The notes under the pieces: generated by a model
Told to the model about the DNA's origin: nothing
What the model saw: only the letters and a program-made list of their open reading frames with translations
Database searches by the model: none
Assembly: GCA_015698045.1 (NCBI GenBank)
Contig: BLAL01000215.1
Coordinates: 2,170,001 to 2,234,000, forward strand
Origin: Rhizophagus clarus
Taxonomy: Eukaryota > Glomeromycota > Glomeromycetes > Glomerales > Glomeraceae
Direction of reading: 5' to 3'
Length of the DNA stretch: 64,000 nucleotides
Position numbers and translations under genes: made by a program
Shown: positions 11,364-22,235 of the stretch, piece after piece
Position numbering within the stretch: position 1 is the stretch's first letter
Layout of the letters: each line of letters starts with the position of its first letter

Positions 11364-11834
11364 TTTAAACTAAATAGTGGACCAAGTTCAATTCAAGAAA
11401 ACATAAACAAATTATTATTATTATCTTGACAGTATATACATATAAATACCATGCGTACGAGAAAAATTTTTAACACGTATCGCAATTTTGCTAATATCAC
11501 AATATCACTTACCAATAAACCCAACTGTTAGTTATTATTCTTTTTTTTCAAATAGAAACTAATAAAAAATTATTTCAAAAAAAAAAAAGTTTGAGAATAA
11601 ATAAAAATAAAAACTGCGGGAAAGAAATAACTAACTGTAAACTTTTTAGATCAATATTTATTATTACATCATCACGCAGTGATAAATATTCTGACTAACG
11701 GAAACATTTCCTAATTAGACTAAATCAAGATTTCGTGTAATAGCGCAGTTAACGCAGTTATATCTGATATTAGTCATTGGATCATCTTAAAACGCAAAAT
11801 ATGAAATTTTCCAGCGCGCGTTATTTTAAAATAT

Positions 11835-12021
11835 TTATACTGTTACCTTACACAACAGAAGTAATAACGCGAGTAATTGTACGTCATTAGTGTTACCAAA
11901 CAGATATTTAGTTATGCCTATTTTAGTGCATTATACGTATTATACGAATGTCTAGACTTCTTTATAAATGATTTACTGTAAATATTTTTACGCAGGGAAA
12001 TTTTTAATAAATTAATTAGAA
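11835..12021. repeat. Dispersed repeat, copy A
   Basis: It contains CCTTACACAAC, then GCATTATACG...CGAATGT-CTAGA-CT and ACGCAGG in the same order and spacing as the segment at 21495-21665. This indicates a moderately repeated, decayed element. Confidence 0.5.
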
Positions 12022-12144
12022 GCAGTTCGTTAAGTTCGGAGTTTTAGTAGACGCAGTTCGTTAAAATACGGAGTTTTAGTAAATGCAGTTCGTTAAATTA
12101 GGAGTTTAGTAAACGCAGTTTATCAAATTCGGGTTTCAAAAAGC
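12022..12144. repeat. Four-copy tandem repeat of 30-32 bp
   Basis: Units begin GCAGTTCGTTAA at 12022, 12053 and 12085, and GCAGTTTATCAA at 12115. They run on as ...GGAGTTTTAGTA(G/A)A(C/T). The fourth unit is diverged. The block immediately precedes a MIR-gene relic. Confidence 0.75.
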
Positions 12145-12322
12145 AAAATCTATTGCAGATATAAATTTGAAAACTCATATTTCTTTTGCTATTTTAAATA
12201 ATCCCAATGTAAAAATAAATTTCAATCTCTTACAAGTATTGACAATTTAAACGGGAACATCACATCATTTACATTAAAAAATGACAATTATCTGCGTAAT
12301 ACTTCTGAGACTTATCCATAAT
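12145..12322 (+). pseudogene. Remnant of a capsid-like/MIR gene
   Basis: One frame reads LKTHISFAIL, matching ALKAHVSFAIFK of the intact paralogues. About 70 bp later another reads NGNI-SFTLKNDNYLRN-SE-YP, matching the start of their MIR domain (NGSIIALRHIATGKYLSSCDKKYP in outline). The segment between is deleted, and a stop follows. Similarity was judged by eye only. Confidence 0.5.
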
Positions 12323-13416
12323 GCGCTTTAACCTACGGCTCATCCCGCTCGCGTTTAATCTAAACCGCTATAGCAAAAGCTGTGTGGTGAGCTATGTTTA
12401 CTGATCTCGGGTAGTTATAATGTCAAATGTGACTAGCTAATTGCCGGGGTAGTTTAAAGCGGAGGGGTTGCAATATATGATCTAGTAATATTAATAGTAA
12501 TATTGATAAATTCCGAGTCGCAACATATACTATTAATCCGTGTTTTATGGAAACGCAGAGTGTGAATAAAATCTATTTTTAGAAGCGGGATCGGGATGAC
12601 AAATCGGAATGTTCTATATGGAAATTGGTTACAGTAGCACATTATGACTTATAGTTATAGTTTCGACGCGACTTTGATTCAACTTCCGCGAAATATTTTA
12701 CTCATGCCAGAATACGTGAACCACGATTATCCGATCGAACTTACTACGAGTGGAGTATTGTAGGGTTTTTAAACGAGTGTACGATAGAACCGCTCAGAAA
12801 TAAAATAGGGCAATACTCTCTCGAAAACATCATAAATACTGAGAAGGGCAGAAGGCACAACAGCTGTACAATCAATATATATTAAGTGATTTTTTTTTTT
12901 GTTAAATGGCGTGGCAAGTATCTCTAAGCTCCTCTGCCATTCAAGTCTCTAAGCCGAGCCACAAAGTAGTACTGGTGCACAGATAACCTCTAGCTTATCT
13001 GATGTTCAAGCCTCTAAGCCGAGCTGGTACTGTCCCACCTTAAGTGCAGACAAAGCTTGACATTCTTGTGGGATAGGGCAATTAGATGAAAAATTGAAAG
13101 TTGAGACGTGTTGAAATGTTAGTCATTTTTAAATCTTCTGTTGCTAGGATACTCGATCCGTGACCGTTCGCGTAATCAATTTCATCAACATTCACAAACG
13201 GTGGAACTAATAATGTGAATATAAGTGGACTTGTCAAAGACGGAACATTCAACGCAGGATCAAACAACATGTCACGAAACAAAGTGGTAAGTTGTGATTT
13301 TAATTCCAGCTTTTTAATAATCTTCTAAGTTCTGACTGAGAATTCTAATATGATAAGTCTCTGACCATAACCCGTATTTTTTTTTAATACCTTAGGACAA
13401 TTTATTTACATTTTAT
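12323..13416. other. Intergenic with a short duplicated module
   Basis: The words TTCAAGTCTCTAAGCCGAGC (12940s) and TTCAAGCCTCTAAGCCGAGC (13006 onward) repeat in a locally GC-richer stretch, 12905-13080. Each includes a GTTCAA-type motif reminiscent of a tRNA B-box, so a SINE-like origin is possible but unproven. No gene is seen. Confidence 0.35.
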
Positions 13417-15200
13417 TTGAACAATTACGGGCAGAAAAAAATTGATGAATTTTTCTCTTTCTTCCGTGATATCACTCATGAAAATAAAGATTTTGATTAT
13501 GATGATGAAATTTTCGTTCCGCCAAGTCCTTCAAAAGAACAAGAAACATATCATCATAATTATATTGAAGATTCCGAGTATTTTGATAAGTTAATAGATA
13601 GGGTGGACTTAATCTACATCGGAAGAGAGAATGATCTTGCGTCACCGCGCCCAAAGTCTGAAATTCCAGCAGTTTATGGCTGGGACTCCTTGTGATATCC
13701 AGTCAGATCAAGAATCCCCCAATATCTTAAAAAAAAAAAAGACGATATTCGTGAATTTCCATACTAAGTCTCACCCGACTAAACCTCGGGATTTTTTCTT
13801 GGCAAGGAATTGCGCAGAGAACCAAAAACTTTTACAACGTCAATGCCATCATTTTCGAAGGAGTACAAACCGACGAAGAATAAGCTGATCAAAATATGGG
13901 ATGAGTTATTAAACGATTTCCGATTAGACGTAGCGTATCTGAAATAGAACTTTGATAACATAGAGGTAATGATAATTTACATACATTTAACCATTGCCTT
14001 TGATCTAGTAACTAGGTCATTCAAAAGTCTGCTAATTTCCTTGTCCAACATGTGACCCGTTTATTGAATAGGAGTTAAAAATTCCACACATTTCCTATAT
14101 TGAGTGTCCATCTTGCAATATTGAAATCGTACCTTGAACACTTTAAGATTTTCTAAGAGTTCATATGGGAAGGGTTCTTATGGGATATCTTTTAAATAGT
14201 CCCCACTTTTAACATGAGTCTTGATCCATTTCAAGACAAATTCCGAAAATACTGGTTTCAAAAAGCGTCTTACTGCTGTCTTGTATATCAGTCATCAAAT
14301 GTTCATGGATTTTCAGGTCCGAACAACAATTGATTGCGAGCCGGGAAAGGTGTAGGGAAGACAAAGACCCCCAACAATGAACGTGCCCATGTCGGGCAAA
14401 AAGCCGACATTATTATTGAATTACTGACCGATCCTGCTTTGGAAGGGTTTATATGTGAGGTTTCAGGAGGCTTCCGGCAGGGTCGGCATGAGGGGTATGA
14501 TTAACAGAGTGATGAAAACCTTCCCTGGCTTATCACAAACAAATTATATGAAAATTAAAGTGTTCGGTTGCCAAGTGGGTAAATGTTTAAATGTTTTATT
14601 TTTAGAGTAAATTTAGAGATTTTGTTAAGACGCGTTTTATGTCACAGGTCTACAGTTAAGTCTATACGCCATGGATGTTACGGACTCTAGAGGTTTGTTT
14701 TTCACTTAACCCCCTTGTTAATGTATTTATCTTTGTCATGCTTATCAATTTAATTTTACAGCATCGATTGAGCAAGCAAATGTATCAAGAAGATCATCTA
14801 ACATTTTCAAACAACTCTCCGAATTCATCCCTTAAAAAAAAAAGAAACCCAGTTAAAAATTTTAATCATTTATGTATTTTAGGGTTGGAACACCTTTTCA
14901 CAAGTTGAGCAAGCTCATATAATCTGAGCTTTGGATTTTTTTTTTAATTTTATGTGTAACTGTGCATCAGAACAATACAAGATCCCTCTGCAAATGCTAA
15001 CTGATTTGATTTTTGATACTCCAGACAAATTTTTTCTTGGCAAAAACCGTTACCATTGGTAACGATCAAAGTCTTGGCAAAAAATTTTCTCTGGTACTAC
15101 GCCACAGATTACTACGCGGAATTTTTCTCGCCTGGTCACAGCTACCGAAATTTTTCCAATTTTACTCAATTGTGATCGCTTATCAAAATTTTTTCCGTTT
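13417..15200 (+). pseudogene. Decayed multi-exon gene of a lineage-specific GQKAD...CEVSG family
   Basis: An N-terminal open segment at 13417-13692 (MNNYGQKKIDEFF...; acidic, 92 aa) is followed on the same strand by pieces in different frames. These are LGKELRREPKTFTTSMPSF and NKLIKIWDELLNDF (13790-13945), GQKADIIIELL...FICEVSGG (14390-14480), KVFGCQ and LYAMDVTDSR (14560-14690), and ASIEQANVSRRSS (14762 onward), the last preceded by a plausible intron. Stops and frame breaks lie between the pieces. The K-x-D...E-V-S pattern recalls PD-(D/E)xK nuclease-like proteins common in these fungi, but that link is inference. The first exon might still be transcribed. Confidence 0.5.
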
Positions 15201-15321
15201 TAATGTATATTCTTATCATTGAAAAATAATAAAGCATTTTTTAAAGCATTGCCCATATCGGGCTAGTGATTTTTAAATATGTTTTGTTGGTAATTTACAA
15301 TAAATAAATAGCGCCAAGTTA

Positions 15322-15702
15322 GTGTTGCAATCCGGATATCCGCGGATGGACACATTTTGACAATTGTACACATATTTAATACATATTTAATCAATAAAAA
15401 TGAGGATTTTTTTTTTGAGTATACTACTAAGGCTATATTCCATAACATAATGGATTTAAAGCCCTTTCCAAATATAAAATTAAAGAGAAATCCAATTCGG
15501 ATTGAAAATTCATCCGACGATGAAAAATTCAATCCGAATAGGATTTCTCTCTCTTTTTATTATTAATAAAATTTTTAATTTTTCTATATTATACCTTGAG
15601 ATATTGTCTTAAGATATCTCAAAAAAATTCTTGCCTTTATTAATTTAAATTTGTGTATAATTGCCAAAATGTGTCCATCCGTGGATATCCGGATTGCAAC
15701 TC
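15322..15702. mobile_element. Tc1/mariner-type MITE, 381 bp
   Basis: Long terminal inverted repeats begin (G)TGTTGCAATCCGGATATCC on the left and the matching sequence on the right. The first 48 bp differ at only a few positions, and weaker similarity continues to about 100 bp. The element is flanked on both sides by TA (15320-15321 and 15703-15704), the Tc1/mariner target. The centre, 15484-15550, is itself a near-perfect 67-bp palindrome. It encodes no transposase. Confidence 0.85.
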
Positions 15703-15704
15703 TA

Positions 15705-16445
15705 GCGCAAGAGAAGCGTCGCAGGGGCAAAAGTCGTGACTTGATCCTCCCTCCTATTGTAAATATATTATGCAGGTCAAGTCAGACCCGTCGTACAGGT
15801 CAAGAACGCGTTCAATGTCTGGTCGATTGAGGTTGAGGTTGAGCTTGATTGGTCTGAACTGCTTTCATTTGTTTGCCTTTTAGCAGGGCGAATATTTCTC
15901 ACCTATAGGACTGAAAATTTACAACCGACCGGGAATGAACAGGCCTACATTAATTATTATTAGTCTACTTTAAGAATTGATTGATCGTGATTCGTGATTT
16001 TGATAAGTAGTTATACTATTGTAGAATGATTGATGAACCGTGACCACTTTTTTGGGTATCAGGAGAAATGAAATGCACTCAAAGATTTTCGGTGATCAAG
16101 GGTAGCAAGTAAATTTTTTGTTTTTAGTGACCATAAAACGTGCGGCACTATCCCAACTTGAGGCAAGTGATGCTGGGTTTAATACCGTAAATACAGTGTG
16201 ACAAAGTAAAAGATCACAATATAATAGTAGTAATTGTCGTCGCGTAACAATTTTTTATGCGTTCTTCGTAATATAAAATGTCGCGATACTATCGATACTA
16301 TTGTTCACATTGATCGAACCGTGCGAGCAGTAATTCATATTTTTTTCGCATATTATAAACTGATTTTTTTGAAAACAATCCATTGATATTATTATTTTGA
16401 TGATAATGGCATATACGGATTATAGTCCAATAATTTTCGTCGCGT
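15705..16445. other. Intergenic, no gene seen
   Basis: Locally GC-richer words (GGTCAAGTCAGACCCGTCG, GTCAAGAACGCG) occur at 15720-15830. No open frame, RNA gene or clear repeat is supported. Confidence 0.35.
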
Positions 16446-16630
16446 ATGAAAAATTAAATAGCTGAAAAAGGGTATACTAATACATTAGAGAATGCTATTA
16501 TTATGGAATAGGAACTGAAAAAAAAAAAAAATTGAAATCAAAGAAAGCATTTGAATTATACAAAGAAGCAGTTGAAAAGGTCAAAATAATGCTATAATTA
16601 ATTCACGCATGTTATCACCCTAAGAAAACT
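16446..16630 (+). pseudogene. Sel1-repeat protein relic
   Basis: Across shifted frames one can read AEKGYTNTLEN, CYYYGIGTEKK and KKAFELYKEAVEK, the characteristic wording of tandem Sel1-like repeats (tetratricopeptide-like helical hairpins). Frameshifts at an A-run and a short loss after EAVEK break it. No flanking repeats or kinase domain were found. Confidence 0.6.
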
Positions 16631-17297
16631 TAAAGCTCTAAAAACAGGAGATTCAGGTGCATCAATAGTGAATAACTTGTATTATACACATATTAACACC
16701 TATTTTTTATTCTGTGTAAAAGGCGAAAACGAAGAAAATCATGAAAGAAATATCAATAATTTCGAAAATATAGATATTTATTAGAGAATCTTCTTTAAAA
16801 AAAAAAAGACTTTTAAAACTTTTTTTTTACATTGTATTATGTTAATATTAACTATTATTAATTGACAAAAGTAACGGTTACAAAATGACGATATAAAAAC
16901 AGAAAGTTCATAGCGCAGATAAAGAGATTTCAGGGTTATCATTTCAGATAAGAGAAGTGGTTGTTATTTATGGGATGATTGATGCAGAGATCATTATTCT
17001 GAACGACGAGTTAAAAATATCATGGTATACGTGTTAGCGTAGGATGTAAAATCACAAAGATAACTGCTTCTTATAGAGTATCAGTTGCTCTTATTGACGA
17101 TGAAATTGAACAAACGGAAATATCAGATTTGAACTTTTGAAGACATTTGAAGAGTGGCTATTAAAAAGAGCGTACAAACACCGCTCTTAGTATAAATTTA
17201 TATTCCACTGAAAACAACAAACTAGTACATAGCGACTAGTTAAAGTTATAATGAAAAGATTAAGTAACGCATTTTTTTGCTATAAGTCATGTTTTTA
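16631..17297. other. Intergenic, no gene seen
   Basis: AT-rich sequence with A/T runs. No exon or repeat could be supported. Confidence 0.35.
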
Positions 17298-17470
17298 TCG
17301 CCGTTTTCAAAATGGTGTACGCTATTTATTCGTGATTGAATATTCGAATACCAATATTCGTCCGATTTTCATCCATGTTTTGTTCGGTTTTCATCCGGTT
17401 TTCGTCCGGTTTTCGGTTTTCTTTTTTTTTATTCAGATATAACTGCATACATCATTTTGAAAACGGCGAT
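17298..17470. mobile_element. Foldback element or MITE, about 173 bp
   Basis: The segments 17295-17314 and 17454-17473 are perfectly complementary over 20 bp. Including inner matches, the repeats reach about 27 bp with two mismatches. A TA lies at each outer edge, consistent with a mariner-type target. The interior carries a short tandem CCGGTTTTC(G/A)T array and the palindrome GAATATTCGAATACCAATATTC. Confidence 0.6.
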
Positions 17471-17626
17471 AATAAAGAATACGCATATATTCTTCGGTAT
17501 TATTATTAAGTGCAAATAATGTTTTCATCAAAAAAAATATTGCCTCTTACAAGCAGTGATAATAAGTTACTGCTTAATCTCATTAGTGTGAATGTGTTGA
17601 TCACAAAAAAAAAAATCCTTTCCTAA

Positions 17627-17798
17627 GGGCAGTGACATATATTAGCTAATATTTTTTTACTATAGGCGCTTACCCCCCCACCCCCAGGTAAGATATCTTG
17701 GTCATGTGCAACCAATCATATTTTTAAAAATTGTGTAACCTAAGATTTTCGCTTACCCCCCCACCCCCTAAAATATTAGCTAATATATGTCACTGCCC
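17627..17798. mobile_element. PIF/Harbinger-type MITE, 172 bp, with C-rich direct repeats
   Basis: The terminal inverted repeats start GGGCAGTGACATATATTAGC and are identical for about 30 bp. Both ends are flanked by TAA (17624-17626 and 17799-17801), the 3-bp target typical of PIF/Harbinger elements. Inside, the C-tract CGCTTACCCCCCCACCCCC occurs twice in direct orientation, giving the opposite strand four G-runs. It is noncoding. Confidence 0.85.
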
Positions 17799-18299
17799 TA
17801 ATTTTTTTTTTTTTTGTATATATGCGAGAATTTATTAAAGAAATTTCTACTCATATGTGCTGTACGTACGTATATAGTCATATTATCATATGGTCATGTG
17901 TGTCACAATATGATCAATTTATAAACGAACGATAATTTTTTTTTTTTTTTTTTTTTAACAAATTTGGTGAGTGTTCGCTTTTTCTTCTATTCTTCTTTTA
18001 GGAAGAACGTTCACCCATTCTTTTTTATGCTTCTTTCGGTTTTCCTGGAAACAGACTTAGTAAGCTTTCATTATTTTTTTTTTTTTTTAGATTAAAATAT
18101 ATTAGAAGTGAATTTAGTATTTTGTTTGAAAAGACTCACTTTTTTTTTTTATTGGGAACGACTTAGTTGTTTATTTAAATCGAACCAACTGAACTATGTC
18201 TAAAATGGTAAGCTTTGTGATATTATATCTTTATATCTTTAATTTTTTTTCTTTTCCTGATCAAATGACAACGAATTTTTTTTCATTATTAAAAAAAAT

Positions 18300-18780
18300 T
18301 TAAAAAATATTGACAACAATAGGTAGTATAATTGGATGTAATGAATCTAACTTAACAGCATTTATAAACTGGTATAATAACGATGAGTAATATTAGTTTC
18401 AATAGTTAATACTCGAATTGACTAAAAAATATCTTGAAAGAAAGCGCTCAATATGAGACAATCTAAGAGATAATAATGTTGTGGAATTGAAAATTTATAA
18501 GTTAATTGACAAATATTTAAATGGATTACATATTCTTATTGAATTAGTATGTTTGATTGGAAATATCGGCCGGATCAAGTTTGTTTAAAATTCAACGTAA
18601 AAATAAACCGCTTCATATGAGACCGCACCAACATTGGACGTTATTTGAAAAGATCTTACGAAAGAAACGTCAATCAAAAAAAAACAGACAATATACCAAA
18701 TTATATCGTTGAAAAGGAATTCTTACGTCCTCCAGCAATAGTAAATACCGCATTTATGAAAAGAAAAAAAAAGTAGCGTT
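18300..18780 (+). pseudogene. Relic of an unidentified protein gene
   Basis: Open fragments in shifting frames read IIGCNESNLTAFINWYNND, then KIYKLIDKYLNGLHILIELV, then NYIVEKEFLRPPAIVNTAF. The amino-acid composition is protein-like, but there are stops and frame changes between the pieces. An ATG with a GTAAGC donor lies upstream at 18196. The family was not recognised. Confidence 0.35.
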
Positions 18781-21494
18781 CCAATCTTCGATCAGCAACA
18801 CATTAATTTTCTAAGTTCAGAAGTTTAAAATGATGAATAGGATCTTAATGAGATTCTTAATAGATGCGACAAAAGATGCAACCTTTTTTTTAAAAAAAAT
18901 TAATATACAATTGCAAAGGTATTTTTTAGTAAGTGCAGGAATATTAAAAATTTAATGGACTATTCAAAGATATCACATTTGATCATCAGTTTATGGAATT
19001 AGAATATAGGTTAAAAAAAACAATGGGGACGTAACACAATCGAGGGTAAATGCGATGATAACGTTTTAATGGAAATTGGATTCTGAAAGAATCAAGAACG
19101 CAGAACTCTTGTTCTTGTATTTCCAAAAATCAGATGAACATCTCTCAATGTATCAAATGCGAAAAAATGATGCCGCTCAAGTCGTAAGAATTTATCAATC
19201 GTAAACAGCTTATTGTGGTATTATTTTTTACGATTGCTTTGACCAAGTGACTGACTGATGAGCGGAATATTGTGAATACTTTTTGGAATTGAATATGCTA
19301 GGCTGTCGCTTAATGTTTTCATATGCAATTTGTATGAATAATAATTAAAAATGGAATAAATCCACTTTACAATTGTGTTACAAAAAAAAAAAAAGAGTTG
19401 CAAGTGCAAGAAGTAGGTAGGGGTAGCCTAATTTAAAAGGAAACCATCGTGATGATGTAGATGGATGGAAGGATGGAAGGAAATTGCAGGGTTACTGTCA
19501 AACTTCGTTTGCTAATGCATAACAGTAGAATGTCCTTCGCTACCAAATAGGGAATTTGATGGAAATGCTGAGAAATTTATAGTTGATTGTACGCAATTTT
19601 TTTTTTTACACTAATGTGGTTGATAATCTTGGTAAAAATCAAATCCCACCTCTGAATTTAACATTCCCAAAATAACATCATTTCTAATAAGAAATAAAAA
19701 AAAACATGAGAAAGTAGTTAGTATTGATCTTTAACGGAATGCCAAAAGTATGAAATTAGAGAATAATAAAATACAGTATTTATTTATTTATTGAAGCATT
19801 TGTTATGATCACAAGTGCGATTACGATTACGATAATAAACACGAGTTATGGTTATTACAAACGAGATTAGCACTACTTTAGCCAAAGCGAATGGTCGACA
19901 CCATATCCAATTATATAACTTGGAGCCTTCAATTTTAACCAGTAAAAAAATAGGTTGCTGGAACTGTCAACAGAAAAGGATTAGCCCAGAACAGTTATTA
20001 TTATTTTGCAAACAAGGTGGACACTACAATCCCTATTATAATTTTATGTATCTGACTATGATGATAAACACAGTACTTTAGATATATAATTTAGCGCACA
20101 AATTGAAGTCAATAAATACGATCTTCGCATAAAATTAAAATTATTTTATAATGAGTACTAGTGGCAAGAGATGTTATGTTTCTAAGTCATGTGATAAAAT
20201 TTTTGGAATAACACATGATTAGTACATATGGCTTCTTTCGAGAAGCATACATCGATCAATTTTTTATGAACCGATTTTTAAATTTAAAATAAATTACAAA
20301 TGATTTTACTAAAACTAGCAATCATTTATCCGGTTGCAATAATCAGTTATTAAATATACAGTATACTAAACAAGCTGTGGTATTCATAAAAGTAACATAT
20401 TTAAAATAGAATCTTTTTTTTTTTTTATATTATTAAATTTATACAATAATTCACATCAAAAAATTATTATATTTTTTTTGTAAAAAAAATAATTAATTAA
20501 AAAATTTATTATGTATACATTATTAACTTAATAAAGCATAGATTGTTACTAGTGAAAAGAAACAAAAAATAGCTCATTTTTTTTATGAATTTTATTAAAA
20601 AAAACCTCTTGGCACAAAATATATAAATAATATATATATATTATCAAGTATTATATAATTTAATTAATATATGGGCGGAGTGATAGAACCGGTCCGCATG
20701 TCAAGATTTTCAGCGTGCGATTATTATTATTATATAATCCTTAATAAAGTACTATCAACGTCTTTAAACAAAAAAATAAATTATTTTTATTATTTTTTTT
20801 TAAAAAAAAATTCATTTTAATAAATATATCTGATATAATATATTATAATAATATATTAATTATTTATTAATTATTTATTTATCAGTTATAATTAATATAT
20901 TGGAAGTTTCTAATTTTTATTGAAATTAAAGCCTAAATTCTTTTATGTATCATATAAATTTTATAATTTTTTTTTTAGTTTTAATTAGCCTAAACGTTGA
21001 ATTTGTTATAATTAAAAATAGTTTATATCTGATTACATCCTTAAATTTGAAGTTTTTGATTTATAATTCTATAATATATATTAATATAATTGTTTTATTA
21101 ATTTAAAATGGAAAACTAATTGTGAAATACTAATTGAAAAAACATTACAAATTTGATTGGATAAAATTGATAAAGTCATGTGACTATCCAAAAATCGAAT
21201 TTCAGCCGATCTCTCCGGTTTAAAAGGTATTAGGACAAGTAAAATCAACAAGAAATCTGTTGCTTTCAAACACTCCGACCATAACACAAGATAATAAATA
21301 GTAGACAAAAAATTCAGGCTAATTTTGGTACAAAATACTAAACTTAAATATCTATTAATACATTCATTATACATCATCAACTCGTCATTTAACTTTTAAC
21401 TATTTCCTAATTAAGGTCGGTCATTTTTTTTTATGCAACTAAAACTTCAAATTTTCCCAACGCGAAATAAATAAATGACTCATCATCTCTTTGT
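18781..21494. other. Gene-poor AT-rich region
   Basis: No supported gene. Weak protein-like stretches occur (for example a short open segment near 21190-21300 on the plus strand), but they lack starts, splice sites and recognisable motifs. Long A and T runs and simple AT repeats dominate 20400-21080. Confidence 0.35.
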
Positions 21495-21665
21495 CACCTT
21501 ACACAACGAGAGAGTATAGTAACATGTTATGACTGTTCTCAATTCAGAGACTGTTAAATGGAAGTGCAAATATGTCCTATGAACGATTAATGCATTATAC
21601 GAATGTTCTAGAACTCTTTTCAAAGGTTACGCAGGGGCTACGCAGGTGTTACGCAGTTTGATGCA
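21495..21665. repeat. Dispersed repeat, copy B
   Basis: It carries CACCTTACACAACGAG, GCATTATACGAATGTTCTAGAACT and a run of ACGCAGG/GTTACGCAG words, in the same order as the segment at 11835-12021. Confidence 0.5.
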
Positions 21666-22235
21666 GATTACAACGAAAAGAAATTTTATTGATTGTAATT
21701 TATATATCTCGTTGGGATCAACGAAACGTATTACAAGATGATAAAAAATAATTTGATTCATGATTTCATACAAAACTATATTTAGAATGATTTTTTTTTA
21801 GTTATTATATTCTCATCCTTCGGTATTTAAAATAACTTGTTAAAGAGTGAAATGATTTAATAATGGACGGCATCGCACATACATAAAGGGTTGGACTTAA
21901 ATTAGTCTCAATGATTGGTTTATTTATTGTTAAACCACTTTGTATGAAAAGGTAATATACTATAAAAAAAAAAAGTTATAATAAAGAAAAAAGAAATGAT
22001 TTTCAAGCAATTATTTAATAACGAAATACATATAAAAACGACGTTCATTCGCGATGGAAGTAAATCCAAATATTTCACAAAGTAATCGAAGTGACACAAT
22101 AAAAATAACAAAAATAATATATATTACATATATCTTGCAGATTTTCACTTTTTTTAAAATAATTTTTTTCTTAGGACGAAGAACATCATTTTAAAAGAAA
22201 TTCATTTTGACCCTAAAAAAAAAAAGAAAAAAAAA

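Noticed and set aside
12905-13080. tRNA gene suggested by GTTCAA-type motifs
   Set aside because: No acceptor stem, anticodon arm or paired A-box could be folded; kept only as a possible SINE remnant.
15263-15566. Two open frames inside the MITE
   Set aside because: They fall within inverted-repeat DNA and its palindrome; no protein motif.
19848-20081. 77-aa plus-strand frame with C-x2-C and later C and H residues
   Set aside because: No recognisable zinc-binding family, no neighbouring exons and no homologous relic in the window.
21081-21380. 99-aa minus-strand hydrophobic frame
   Set aside because: Composition looks like antisense of AT-rich sequence. The plus strand has a weak protein-like stretch, but neither has support.
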